Shown piece after piece: positions 1 to 8,311 of a stretch of 54,077 bases of DNA. The stretch is from JABDCD01 sp964469525. Lineage in GTDB: Bacteria > Pseudomonadota > Alphaproteobacteria > Rickettsiales > SXRF01. Made by a program: the position numbers and the translations under genes. The DNA is taken from positions 1 to 54,077 of the forward strand of contig CAYXYU010000012.1 in assembly GCA_964469525.1 (NCBI GenBank), given 5' to 3'. Numbering within the stretch: the first letter of the stretch is position 1; the number at the start of each line of letters is the position of its first letter. The notes beneath the pieces were generated by a model. It had not been told where the DNA came from. It ran no database searches and saw nothing but the letters and a program-made list of their open reading frames with translations.

Positions 1-122
1 TCCTCGTACTCCCGCAGCTGCGCGCGCACATCCCTGTGTATCTCCTCCAGGGCATGGCGCAGCGGGTCTTTGTCGGCGCCACCCCACCCCGGAACGCGTA
101 TGCGGCCTATATTCTCGAGCAT
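1..122 (-). CDS. Unknown protein, N-terminal part only (runs off the window)
   Basis: An open frame starts at an ATG whose complement is at 120-122 and stays open for 40 codons to the window edge, beginning MLENIGRIRVPGW. It is GC-rich and has the codon use of the chromosomal genes, unlike the AT-rich stretch beside it. No domain can be recognised in 40 residues; the visible part ends in a charged helix (HALEEIHRDVRAQLREYE). The ribosome binding site is weak. It is transcribed away from the AT-rich GNAT-like pair and may mark the edge of the older chromosome at this side of the secretion locus. Confidence 0.5.
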   Translation of the reverse strand, partial: MLENIGRIRVPGWGGADKDPLRHALEEIHRDVRAQLREYE

Positions 123-337
123 GCTGAAGTCTCAAATCTCATCACATTAACCATCCTTAACCATTAATGTGAGGGAATGTCAATCGGCTAACAGACCCAG
201 TTTCCAGGTAGAAGAAAATTATATGAATAATGAGGATAAAAATCTTTATAAATCAATAGAGAACACCGCAAATCATTAACCATTCGTTTATGTAATGCTG
301 CGATAATATTAGGATTATTTCTGATGCAGGAGGCAAA
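123..337. other. AT-rich intergenic region with TTAA-type direct repeats
   Basis: This spacer separates a minus-strand gene start from the plus-strand gene at 338. It contains TTAA (147-150), six bases, TTAA (157-160), and a third TTAA at 164-167; the TTAACCAT words resemble CtrA half-sites, but the spacing is one base shorter than the classical TTAA-N7-TTAA. No convincing -35/-10 pair stands out, although ATAATA near 303-308 could be a -10 for the gene at 338. Confidence 0.35.
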
Positions 338-1579
338 ATGTCCGCGGAAGATAAAATCGAACTTAAAAGGATTACTATAACGGACACTCAATCTCTATCC
401 GAAGAAGATCGTACCTATTTGAAGCAATATCTTACGCTTCGCGATGAGTTGTACCATGAGAAAGATAAGCTGCCAAAGGATGCACATGAGAATCCAACGC
501 CTTCTGGTACTACTTTTATTCTTGCCATCGATAAGCAAAGCAATAGGGCAGTGGGGGGGATTTGGGTAGCGATTAAACCCTCAGGATCACAGCGCAGAGT
601 TCCATTTGAGAATGAAGTTATGCGATACGTGGAGAATATGTTACCCGGGATCGATCATAAAAAATTCTGCTATTGCCAGATCGGTGGCGTGGCGGTGGAT
701 AGAGATTTCACTCAATCTCAGCAGATACAAGGTCTTGGACCTGCGCTTCAGAAAGAGGCATTAGAAGAAGCCGAACGTGCTGGAGCGGAAGTGGGAGTCA
801 GTATGGTTGCCGGCCGAAATATAGACAGCACATTAAGAACATTGGGAGCGAATAGGAGAGGCAATCGGAGCAAGAGCTCAGATCGGAAAGCCTATCCAGA
901 TGGGAACACATACCCCCATAAGATTGCGGACGATGAGCCGCTTATACACACGCCATATAATCCCAAGAGATCCGAGGAAGTTCTTAAAAAAGAAGGATTT
1001 TGGATCCAGCGGGAAATACAAAGTCATAACCCTACGGTATTGATGAGACTCGTAGAGAATATGGAACGAGTTGGGAAGAGAATAGGTATAACCAAGGAGC
1101 AGGCGCTAAAAGCATTACCTAATAAAAAAGGCAATCAAGAGGGGGAAATTCCGCCCAATCAGGAAGCACATCCGACTTTAGTTACCCACCTGCGGGACAT
1201 AAAAGGCACTGACGGTAGAAGTGTGCCGATAATGGAAATGTTCTACCTTATTCGTCCTTCAAAAAAAACCTGGCAACTCTTCAGAAGACACCAACGTTAT
1301 CCGGAGGAAGGCATTTTCCACTGCAAAGAGCCAGCGTTGCGGGCAAGCGCTAAAGAGTTATATGCCGCCGCAGCCCAACAGGGGTTAAAAGAGAAGGCAA
1401 AGGAAAGGGCAGAGACTATAATAACCGCAGAAAGGGAAGAAAGAATAGCGGCAAGACGGAGGAAGACGGAGGAGAACGAGAGCCGTTCAGATGTAAAGCA
1501 GGGCGATTCTTGGAAAGAACGTGAAGAGCAAGCTCGGGAAGTCAGCAAGGGCGAGCATATTCCGATAATTAGATCATAG
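338..1579 (+). CDS. GNAT-fold-like protein with charged C-terminal tail (paralogue A)
   Basis: This is a 413-residue protein of unknown function. Residues about 60-170 look like a GNAT-type acyltransferase core: a beta strand with AVGGIWVAIKP, then IGGVAVDRDF followed by QxxGLG and a long helix, which is the position of the acyl-CoA pyrophosphate loop in GNATs. Residues 330-400 are rich in Lys, Glu and Arg and probably form a long helix or coiled coil. There is no signal peptide or membrane segment. AGGAGG at 328-333 supports the start. The next gene is a paralogue (shared YLK-Y--LRD, VGG, PFE-E and a similar motif A). Base composition is about 42% G+C, far below the neighbours, which suggests horizontal origin. 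A secreted substrate of the adjacent type IV system is possible but unproven. Confidence 0.75.
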   Translation: MSAEDKIELKRITITDTQSLSEEDRTYLKQYLTLRDELYHEKDKLPKDAHENPTPSGTTFILAIDKQSNRAVGGIWVAIKPSGSQRRVPFENEVMRYVENMLPGIDHKKFCYCQIGGVAVDRDFTQSQQIQGLGPALQKEALEEAERAGAEVGVSMVAGRNIDSTLRTLGANRRGNRSKSSDRKAYPDGNTYPHKIADDEPLIHTPYNPKRSEEVLKKEGFWIQREIQSHNPTVLMRLVENMERVGKRIGITKEQALKALPNKKGNQEGEIPPNQEAHPTLVTHLRDIKGTDGRSVPIMEMFYLIRPSKKTWQLFRRHQRYPEEGIFHCKEPALRASAKELYAAAAQQGLKEKAKERAETIITAEREERIAARRRKTEENESRSDVKQGDSWKEREEQAREVSKGEHIPIIRS

Positions 1580-1588
1580 GCGTTTCTA

Positions 1589-2434
1589 ATGCATCTGAAT
1601 TCAAAGGTAATGCAACGCTTCGAAGTCCGCCTTATTGATCCGGCATCACTGGAAGATTCGCATTATCTAAAGGAGTATAAAGAGCTACGCGATTTGCAGC
1701 GTGAAAAAGATGGACTGAGGAAAATTATCGATCTTCTTGAGAGTATTTATGCCATTGTGATTGATAAAAAGTACCATAAAACGGTCGGCGGGGCGCGGTT
1801 GCTCATCAAACCCGAAAATTCTGATTACAGACTCCCGTTTGAAGATGAAACCAAACATAAAGTGGAGATTCTGTTTCCGGACATTGATCGTAATGGCGTC
1901 TGCTATGCAGGCATTGATGGCGTTGTGGTTGATGAATCGCTTAGGAATGATAAAATCGGTGATATTTTGGGGCTGGAACTCAAAAAAAGATTGGATACGG
2001 AAGCAGAAAGAAGAGGGGCTGAATTTTGTATCAGCTTTGTTTCCATGCGTGTTTATTTCCCGACGCTCGAAGCATTAAGAGTTCCTGACTTGGATCCATT
2101 TCCTGATATCAGGAAAAAGGCAGGCAGATGGAGGCAAATCATCGATAAAGAGCAGCGGTTCGTTAGTATAATCAATTTACCCTCCAAAAAAGCCATCCAA
2201 CACGCCATGAATATGGATATGGCTATGGCCTATACTCTTAAGCCAGGTGACCATGTGCGAGATGTTTTCCGGGAAAAATGTCAGCAATCAGATCAAATAG
2301 CATTAAGAGGTCATGCCAGTGAAATCGGGGACTCTCTTGGTAACCATGAGTCCAACACGCAAGATAATCGCCCATCTCGCGGCGGTTCCAAAAAGAGTAG
2401 GCCTTCCCGCACCTCTCCCACCCAAGTATTATAA
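1589..2434 (+). CDS. GNAT-fold-like protein (paralogue B)
   Basis: This 281-residue protein is a shorter paralogue of the preceding gene, nine bases downstream. Shared positions include YLKEYKELRD (near residue 27), VGGARLLIKP (near 68), LPFEDE, FPDID and GVVVDESLRNDKIGDILG, the last matching motif A of GNAT acyltransferases. The central region of paralogue A is missing here. The C-terminal 25 residues are disordered and basic (Ser, Arg, Lys, Pro rich: SKKSRPSRTSP), the kind of tail found in some type IV secretion substrates. It ends nine bases before the convergent end of virD4. The likely start is ATG 1589; ATG 1610 is an alternative with a poorly spaced AAAGG. Composition is AT-rich as in paralogue A. 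Confidence 0.7.
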   Translation: MHLNSKVMQRFEVRLIDPASLEDSHYLKEYKELRDLQREKDGLRKIIDLLESIYAIVIDKKYHKTVGGARLLIKPENSDYRLPFEDETKHKVEILFPDIDRNGVCYAGIDGVVVDESLRNDKIGDILGLELKKRLDTEAERRGAEFCISFVSMRVYFPTLEALRVPDLDPFPDIRKKAGRWRQIIDKEQRFVSIINLPSKKAIQHAMNMDMAMAYTLKPGDHVRDVFREKCQQSDQIALRGHASEIGDSLGNHESNTQDNRPSRGGSKKSRPSRTSPTQVL

Positions 2435-2443
2435 TCTTCAATC

Positions 2444-4228
2444 TTAACTGGTTGTAGCTGCTTCCTTCTTCTCTGGCTCCTTAGGCGGGGCGGCAGCTTT
2501 TTTCTTCCGCGGGTCATAGGGCTCCTGCTGCGGGATTGGCTCCCGCGGCAGCAGGCGGCGGGTGAAGAAGCGATCCTTGAAATAGAATATCTTCTTGGTC
2601 TTGATCGGCGCGAAGGACTCGATGAGGATGATCTGCTCGTCGCGCGGCAGCGTGATGACCTCCTGCGGCAGCAGCAGGGCGCGCTGCACTTCCGAGGTGT
2701 TGACGGTGCGCGCCGCCGGGTTGAGGTCGAGGAATTTCGGCTTGTTGTGCGAATGCTGCACGGCGGTCTTGTTGCCGATCAGCTGCGAGATTAAGTTGGC
2801 TGTCTCGACGTTGTTGGCGGCGAAGGTGATGCGGTAATAACTATTGGATAAGAAGGAGTTCATGCCCGCTTCTTCATAAATTCCTTTCAGTTGCTGCGTG
2901 TCTTGTACGATCAGGAACAGCTTGACGCGGTAACCGCGGAAATAGGCGATGCCGACCTGGAACTGCGGCATCTCGCCGAGAGACGGAAACTCGTCCATCA
3001 TCAAGAGCACGCCATACGGCTCATCCTTCTTCGGCATGTTGCGCGTCATGAAGTCGGTGCATTGCTGGTAGAACACTTTCAGCAGCGGCTCGAGGCGCTT
3101 CAGGTTGTCCGGGGTGACACCGCAGAAGATGCTCATCTTCTTTTTCTTGAGCAGTTGCATGTCGAAATCACTGCGTGCGGTGGCGGCGTCGATCAGGGGG
3201 TTGGCCCAGAGCTCGAGGCCTGAGTTTAGGGTCGAAATCACGCCCGAGCGCTCCTTGTCGGCTTTCTGTAAAAACGCAGCGATGTTCATGTAGGCGACCG
3301 GATGGATGCGTTTGCCGATGGTGTCGAGCACCACCGCCAGGTTATAAACCACGTCGTCGGAGCGCATGGTGCGCACCACTTCGCCGAAGGACTGCACCTT
3401 CTCCGGTACGGCGCACAGATACAGGATGACGCCCAACATCAGCGAGCGTGCTTCGTTCTGCCAGAATTCCTGCTCGGGCAGAATCAGGTTGCAGATCTTC
3501 TGCACATCGTCGACCATCTGGCCGGGTTTTTCCGAGATCCAGTCAAGCGGGTTATAGCAGTGCGAGAAACCGTCCGGATCGGCGGGATTCCACAGGAAGA
3601 CCTCCTGGCCGAGCTTGCGGCGGTATCCGCTGCACAGCTCGTGGTTTTCCATCTTGATGTCGTGGCAGACCACCGACTGCTCCCAGAACAGCAGGTTAGG
3701 GATTACGAACCCGACGCCCTTGCCCGACCCGGTGGGGGCGAACAGCAGCACGTGCTGGAAATCGTCGCAGATGAGATAGTTGTTTTTGCCGGTGCGGCCC
3801 AGCAGCAGGCCTTTCCTGGCGCGGAGCTTCGCCTTGCGGATTTCCGCCTCGGTGGCCCAATGGGCGTCGCCATGCACGCTTTCCTTGAGCTTGAAGGGCC
3901 GGAAATCGAGCAGCGGTGCCCGCAGCACATAGAGCAACAGGAATGTGCCGAGTAGTCCTCCGGCTGGCGGACCGATGAGTTTCAGCGTGAAATCGTCGGG
4001 TAGCTGGGTACGGTATTGCAGCCAGTAGTTAAACAGCGCCCAGTATTGTTCAAGCAGGTAGGGAGGATTATAGGCGGCGGGGAGGTAGGCTTCGCCGTAA
4101 TAGAGGACAAAAGCGGCAGCAATGCCAATGTAACAGGGGATAACCAGCAGGGCCGCAACGATGGCCAGCAGAATAATCTTATTAGCCAGCTGGCGGCGTA
4201 TATTAGATGCTTTTAGGTTTTCGACCAT
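2444..4228 (-). CDS. virD4: VirD4 type IV coupling protein
   Basis: This is the inner-membrane ATPase that receives substrates and feeds them to the type IV secretion channel. The 594-residue protein has two N-terminal membrane segments (about 17-45 and 85-107), a Walker A APTGSGKG at 164-171, and a Walker B ending MMDEF with Asp412-Glu413, followed by the VQDTQQL sensor-like motif. All catalytic residues appear intact, in contrast to VirB4 in this locus. The C-terminus is Lys/Pro/Glu rich. It is the last gene of the virB8-B9-B10-B11-D4 run; the virB11-virD4 gap is filled by a heptamer mirror repeat (4237-4312). It converges with the GNAT-like pair. The alternative, a conjugative TraG, is less likely because no relaxase is nearby. 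Confidence 0.95.
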   Translation of the reverse strand: MVENLKASNIRRQLANKIILLAIVAALLVIPCYIGIAAAFVLYYGEAYLPAAYNPPYLLEQYWALFNYWLQYRTQLPDDFTLKLIGPPAGGLLGTFLLLYVLRAPLLDFRPFKLKESVHGDAHWATEAEIRKAKLRARKGLLLGRTGKNNYLICDDFQHVLLFAPTGSGKGVGFVIPNLLFWEQSVVCHDIKMENHELCSGYRRKLGQEVFLWNPADPDGFSHCYNPLDWISEKPGQMVDDVQKICNLILPEQEFWQNEARSLMLGVILYLCAVPEKVQSFGEVVRTMRSDDVVYNLAVVLDTIGKRIHPVAYMNIAAFLQKADKERSGVISTLNSGLELWANPLIDAATARSDFDMQLLKKKKMSIFCGVTPDNLKRLEPLLKVFYQQCTDFMTRNMPKKDEPYGVLLMMDEFPSLGEMPQFQVGIAYFRGYRVKLFLIVQDTQQLKGIYEEAGMNSFLSNSYYRITFAANNVETANLISQLIGNKTAVQHSHNKPKFLDLNPAARTVNTSEVQRALLLPQEVITLPRDEQIILIESFAPIKTKKIFYFKDRFFTRRLLPREPIPQQEPYDPRKKKAAAPPKEPEKKEAATTS

Positions 4229-4236
4229 ATGCGCGA

Positions 4237-4312
4237 AGTGCCTTTGTGGTTAGTGTCTGGTGCCTATATTCCTTCTTCACTAGGCACTAGCCACCAATCA
4301 CTAGGCACTCTC
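4237..4312. repeat. Heptamer mirror repeat between virB11 and virD4
   Basis: The right arm (4278-4312) is five consecutive degenerate 7-mers of the type CACTAGG / CACTAGC. The left arm (4237-4264) reads as an imperfect reverse complement of it (AGTGCCT...GTGCC), so the transcript can fold into a long hairpin. It includes the last four codons and stop of virB11. The same architecture with other heptamers occurs near 32157, 32408, 34171, 35673 and 39545. It may reduce expression of virD4 relative to virB11 or act as a processing site. Confidence 0.75.
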
Positions 4313-5281
4313 TTTAAAATAAATCTCCGACACGTACCTCATGCCTTTGGAACCACGTTTCAGCTGAATGATAACATTGATGACATTTTCGACATAGCTT
4401 TTTATTTGCTCGCGGGTTATGCCCAGCCCGGCCTGCATGATCATAAGAATCAGCTGTTCCAGCGCCAGCGCCGGCGTGTCGGCGTGCAGCGTGGAGATCG
4501 ACCCCGGATGGCCGGTGTTGACGGCGCGCATAAAAGAGAAAGCCTCCTTTCCACGCAACTCCCCCAGCATCAGCCGGTCGGGCCGCAGGCGCAGGCAGGC
4601 CTCGATCAGGTCCTGCATGGTAACCTGAGCGCGTCCTTGCCCGCCTTTGGAAGCGATGAGATGCACACGGTTGGGTAGGTGCGGAATCATGATTTCACGG
4701 GCGTCCTCGCAGGTGATGATGCGCTCGGTCGAAGGGATGACCTTCAGCGCGGCATTGAAGAAGGTGGTTTTACCCGTGCTGGTGCCGCCCGAGATGATGA
4801 TATTTTTCTTGAACAGGATGGCCTGCTTTATGAACTCCTTCACGTTCCCCGCGTTGAGCAGTTCGCGCAGCTTCCTGTCTGCCGGATTGGCCTCCTGTCG
4901 GACAATCGTATTCTGAAAGGCGCCGATGGCTTCGTACTGATCGAGGTCGAGATTCATGATCGTTTGCTTGCGGATGGACATGGCGACGGTACCGGGCTCG
5001 CAGGCGGGAGGGAAGACCACCTGGACGCGGTAGCCTTCCGGTAGCGTCGCCGACAGCAGAGGAGCTTCCTCGCTGATCTTCTGCTCGGTCGACTGCGCCA
5101 CCAGCCGTCCCAGCGATTTCAGATGGTCGAGGTCCAGCGCGGGGACTTCGTGGCGCACCATATCGCCGCCAATTTCCACCCATATCTCACCAGGCTTGTT
5201 GATGGAAATTTCACTGACCGCCGGCTGTTCGAAGAATTCCTTCAGCGGCGCCAGGTAAGTATCGAGAGCGGTGTAGCTCAT
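4301..5281 (-). CDS. virB11: VirB11 secretion ATPase
   Basis: This is the hexameric cytoplasmic ATPase of the type IV secretion system, working with VirB4 and VirD4 in pilus assembly and substrate transfer. The protein is 326 residues. Its N-terminal domain runs to about 130; the RecA-like domain carries Walker A GGTSTGKT at 165-172 with Lys171, an Asp box near CEDAREI, the Walker B region LRLRPDRLMLGELRG, and the His box GHPGSISTLHAD. All expected motifs are present, so it should be active. The gap to virB10 is 37 bases. The last codons and the stop lie within a heptamer repeat, which may have replaced the original C-terminal end. Confidence 0.96.
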   Translation of the reverse strand: MSYTALDTYLAPLKEFFEQPAVSEISINKPGEIWVEIGGDMVRHEVPALDLDHLKSLGRLVAQSTEQKISEEAPLLSATLPEGYRVQVVFPPACEPGTVAMSIRKQTIMNLDLDQYEAIGAFQNTIVRQEANPADRKLRELLNAGNVKEFIKQAILFKKNIIISGGTSTGKTTFFNAALKVIPSTERIITCEDAREIMIPHLPNRVHLIASKGGQGRAQVTMQDLIEACLRLRPDRLMLGELRGKEAFSFMRAVNTGHPGSISTLHADTPALALEQLILMIMQAGLGITREQIKSYVENVINVIIQLKRGSKGMRYVSEIYFKESA

Positions 5282-5318
5282 GGAATAACCGGATCATTTA
5301 ATAATCTGGTCATCCTCT

Positions 5319-6695
5319 TCACTCCACGAACGGCGAGCCAGCCGCGAGAGGGAATGTCAGGTCCTTGTTGACGAAGACATTGACGAGTGTGCCCTGGTCA
5401 ACAGTAATGGTAGGACGGAGATCAAGCATCGTATTGACAACATCTTCGGATACACTCCCCAGGGTGGCCACCGCGCCGGATGCCGCCGTCGCTCCGGCCG
5501 AGCCGGTGGTGGTGCTGCTTCCCCCACCTGTCGTGGTGGTGGAAGGATTATCGATGATGGCATCGGTGCCGGCGGCGATACCGATGGCGATGACGCTGGT
5601 CAGGATGGCCGCGCTGAAAATTTCCGCGTACTTGTTGTCAACGAGACCTGGCACGCCGCCGCGCCCCAGCGCGTCAGTACCCGGTGAGCCAATATCTATA
5701 TCCAGCCCGTCGGGGCGGATCAGGCGGGTCCAGACCACCATCACCCGCTTCTGTCCGCGCAGGACTCCCGTTGAATACGTTCCGATCAGGCGTGAACCCT
5801 TGGGGATCATGACTTCGCGGCCGGTTTCGGCATAGGTATCGCGGCTGACGATGGCGCGCAGTGTGCCCGGCAGATCCGTATTGATGGCGGTTTCCAGTAC
5901 TGCGTGAATAATTTTGCCCTGGGCGATGGTCATATTGAGGTTGGAAAGCCGGGTGGCGGTTGCCCGATCTGCCTTCGTTGCTCTCAGTACATTATCTGAG
6001 AAGGCCCGATTTGGGTCGCTCTGCCCGAGAGCGGTATTCGCGGCTTGGCGCTCTTCAGCGGTACCACGGCGCGCTGAACCCCCATCCATAATCAGCATAT
6101 TCGAGCGCAGACGCTTTTGCGATTCCTTGTCTGTGCCGCTGAGGAAGCTGAGGCTTCGTGTTTCCGAAGCCGGAGTGGAGCCCGGAGGGGCAGGAGGTGG
6201 AGGCGGTGGCGGCGGCGGTGCGCCAGCTCCGGTTGGAGTCGGTGCCGATGGTGGCGGCGGTGGTGCCGGTGGTGGGGGAGGCGGCGGCGGTGGGGGAGGC
6301 GGCGGCGGCGGCGGCGGTGGCGGGGGAGGCGGCGGCAGTGGTGCTGTGGTGGCGGGCACGGGCGGTGGGGCCACGGTCGGCGGCGCGGCGACAATGTTGG
6401 TCGGCTTGGCGGGGTCGGCGGGTGACGTTTTGGAGGAATAAGGCTCCGGCGATTGGCCAAACAGCGAGTACAGGATAAACCCCACTACCACCAGCATGAT
6501 GATGCCGAACAGGATGACTTTGGCTGGTCCGCCGCCTGTGGTCGGGCCACTATGGGTCAGGGGGATTTCCTCCTCCTGCTCTTCCTCCTCATAGAGATCG
6601 AGATCCTCATCCGCTTCCGCGGGAGGCTGCTCGATTGCCGGCTGGGGGGCTGGTTCGGGCGAAGGGGCAGGTTTATCGTTGTCTTCCTCGGCCAT
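5319..6695 (-). CDS. virB10: VirB10 channel scaffold with a very long polyproline tract
   Basis: VirB10 spans both membranes and links the ATPases to the outer-membrane pore. The 458-residue protein has an acidic cytoplasmic N-terminus (about 1-55, Glu/Pro rich), one membrane segment near 59-80, a proline region, and the TrbI/VirB10 beta-barrel domain from about 245 to the end, with GTYSTG and the VNVFVNKDL ending. The proline region holds an uninterrupted run of more than 20 Pro at about 120-145 and a second of nine near 160. Such a tract is longer than usual in the family and should depend on EF-P for translation. The encoding GGC/GGT/GGG repeat (on the plus strand) is slippage-prone. The gene starts 11 bases after virB9. 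Confidence 0.95.
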   Translation of the reverse strand: MAEEDNDKPAPSPEPAPQPAIEQPPAEADEDLDLYEEEEQEEEIPLTHSGPTTGGGPAKVILFGIIMLVVVGFILYSLFGQSPEPYSSKTSPADPAKPTNIVAAPPTVAPPPVPATTAPLPPPPPPPPPPPPPPPPPPPPPPPAPPPPPSAPTPTGAGAPPPPPPPPPAPPGSTPASETRSLSFLSGTDKESQKRLRSNMLIMDGGSARRGTAEERQAANTALGQSDPNRAFSDNVLRATKADRATATRLSNLNMTIAQGKIIHAVLETAINTDLPGTLRAIVSRDTYAETGREVMIPKGSRLIGTYSTGVLRGQKRVMVVWTRLIRPDGLDIDIGSPGTDALGRGGVPGLVDNKYAEIFSAAILTSVIAIGIAAGTDAIIDNPSTTTTGGGSSTTTGSAGATAASGAVATLGSVSEDVVNTMLDLRPTITVDQGTLVNVFVNKDLTFPLAAGSPFVE

Positions 6696-6706
6696 ATAAT
6701 CTCGAC

Positions 6707-7528
6707 TTACTTCGGATTCAGCATTTCGTTATAGATGCGCACTATGCCGTTGCTGCTTTTAAGCGCCCATTCGCTTGCCACCGCGTCCACTACCATCATA
6801 CCCCCCTTGAGGTATGGGGTGGCCAGCGATTCAGTGCCATCCGAGCGGACGGTATAGGGATTAGGCATGGGTTGGGACGGGTTTGGCCAGCGAAAGTAGG
6901 TGGAAACGCCATCATCATAGACCTGTATCGGAGCAAGCTCGTCGGTGCCGACGTAGCTATAATTATAATTCGGATTGACCGGTCGGACCGGCTCGGCAAT
7001 CGGCGCAGCTGTTGATGCCGGAGGCGGTGCGGGTGGCCCCATGACCACCGGTGGTGGAAAGGATGGGCCCATTATCTCGGCCGGGGGCGGCTCCATTACC
7101 ACAGGAGGACGCGGCCTCTGCATCGGCTGTTCATCCGGATATACAAATCGCGCCACATAAATGTTCCCCGCCGTATCATCAGGGGAAAGCGATTTCAGGT
7201 CGAACTGATAGGAACGCCGGGTACTAAGCACGGTCATGTTGGTGGTAACCCCTTCGGCCATGGGGCGGATGAACAGCCGGTTGCCTGCGGGGATGATCTG
7301 CCACAGGCTGCGGTCACCGACCGAAATGGTTTGAATTTCCTCACTGGGAGAGAACACGATATTGGTCTGGTACCCATAGCGGGTGGTGATAGTGTAAACA
7401 TCAGCTTCATCATAGATCAGCATCTTGATGCGCTCGTCGACCGGCAAGTCGAGAGCGTCCTGCGCCCATGCAGCGGGTCCATGGACTGTACAGGCCATCA
7501 GGATGGCTATCCGGATCGCTTTAATCAT
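6707..7528 (-). CDS. virB9: VirB9 outer-membrane channel component
   Basis: VirB9 forms, with VirB10 and usually VirB7, the outer-membrane core complex. The 273-residue protein starts with a signal peptide (cleavage near AWAQ-D, residue 22-23). The N-terminal domain (about 25-130) has the family pattern YGYQTNIVF and the LFIRP motif. A proline-rich linker runs from about 137 to 180, and the C-terminal domain includes YNYSYVG and the STYFRWPN motif typical of VirB9/CagX. The start overlaps the stop of virB8 by four bases, suggesting translational coupling. No VirB7 lipoprotein gene is found beside it. Confidence 0.95.
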   Translation of the reverse strand: MIKAIRIAILMACTVHGPAAWAQDALDLPVDERIKMLIYDEADVYTITTRYGYQTNIVFSPSEEIQTISVGDRSLWQIIPAGNRLFIRPMAEGVTTNMTVLSTRRSYQFDLKSLSPDDTAGNIYVARFVYPDEQPMQRPRPPVVMEPPPAEIMGPSFPPPVVMGPPAPPPASTAAPIAEPVRPVNPNYNYSYVGTDELAPIQVYDDGVSTYFRWPNPSQPMPNPYTVRSDGTESLATPYLKGGMMVVDAVASEWALKSSNGIVRIYNEMLNPK

Positions 7529-8193
7529 TTCTGCAATATATCCTCATCTACGCGATACTCGGTCACCCGGAAGCCCAGCGGATTCAGGTACCGATCCTCG
7601 GTGGTTAAATTCATCTTGATGTATTCGAAGCCGATAAGCACAATTTTGTGCTGCTGATTGTAGCCCGAGTTGCTCTTTTCCTCGACCAGCAGGCGCACCT
7701 GCGCCAGCTGAGGCTTGATATAGATGATCGACTTGAACTTGACGGTGCGCAGTCCCGTCGAGCCCAGGCGCGCCGCATTGCTTTCCGGATTGTTGGGGTC
7801 GGCGCTGCGGTGGAAGTCGGGATAGACCTTCCCGCTCTCCGACATGATGCGCACGATGTTGTAGTTCCGCGCCAGGTCCGCGATGCTGTAGGTCTCGCGC
7901 GCGCGGATGTACTGCACGAGGAAGAAGTTGTTCACGGCCTCGTTGGCGGTCAGCTCCCTGACGGTGAGGGGATCCACCGTCTGGGTAATGCCGCTCTTCT
8001 GATCGACCTGGATGACGAACGGTTCGACGGTTTTGAGCGGGGTCAGGCGCGCGATCACGATGACCGTTACCAGGGTACAAAACAGCGACAACAGCGTGAT
8101 GACGGTCAGGATTTTCCTCTGCACCAGTACATACTGGTAACGATCCTTGTACCAATTCTTGGCATCGATGATTTCTTTTGGCGGCTTGCTCAT
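7525..8193 (-). CDS. virB8: VirB8 inner-membrane assembly factor
   Basis: VirB8 is a bitopic inner-membrane protein that nucleates assembly of the type IV channel. The 222-residue protein has a short cytoplasmic N-terminus with WYKDRYQYV, one membrane segment (about 28-49), and a periplasmic NTF2-like domain with the family features TPLKTVEPFVIQVD, the NYNIVR region and the C-terminal NPLGFRVTEYRVDED. The gene overlaps virB9 by four bases. A 118-base gap separates it from virB6; a 28-codon frame in that gap ends exactly in the virB8 start (ATGA), which might couple translation. Confidence 0.95.
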   Translation of the reverse strand: MSKPPKEIIDAKNWYKDRYQYVLVQRKILTVITLLSLFCTLVTVIVIARLTPLKTVEPFVIQVDQKSGITQTVDPLTVRELTANEAVNNFFLVQYIRARETYSIADLARNYNIVRIMSESGKVYPDFHRSADPNNPESNAARLGSTGLRTVKFKSIIYIKPQLAQVRLLVEEKSNSGYNQQHKIVLIGFEYIKMNLTTEDRYLNPLGFRVTEYRVDEDILQK

Positions 8194-8276
8194 CTCTGCG
8201 TTGCACCCTGATTTCCTGCCAAATCCATAGACATAGAGAACGGTCCCTCACCTGGGGTAATGTAAAGAATATTCAT
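8190..8276 (-). other. 28-codon open frame ending in the virB8 start
   Basis: A frame starting with ATG (complement 8274-8276) encodes 28 residues beginning MNILYITPGEG, and its TGA overlaps the virB8 ATG. There is no lipobox, no signal peptide and no clear ribosome binding site, so it is not a VirB7. It could be a coupling leader peptide or chance. Confidence 0.2.
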
Positions 8277-8311
8277 AAACAAACGGTTAATATCTGACAA
8301 AATAAGGGTTT

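Noticed and set aside
338..2434. LuxI-type autoinducer synthases
   Set aside because: The N-terminal LRDE pattern and the fold hint at LuxI, but the conserved Arg/Phe/Trp and Asp-x-Tyr-Asp residues of the family are not found.
5914..6441. Gly-rich open frame opposite virB10
   Set aside because: It is the reverse complement of the polyproline codons and does not resemble a real Gly-rich protein.
8194..8311. VirB7 lipoprotein in the virB6-virB8 gap
   Set aside because: No frame with a signal peptide and lipobox Cys exists there on either strand.
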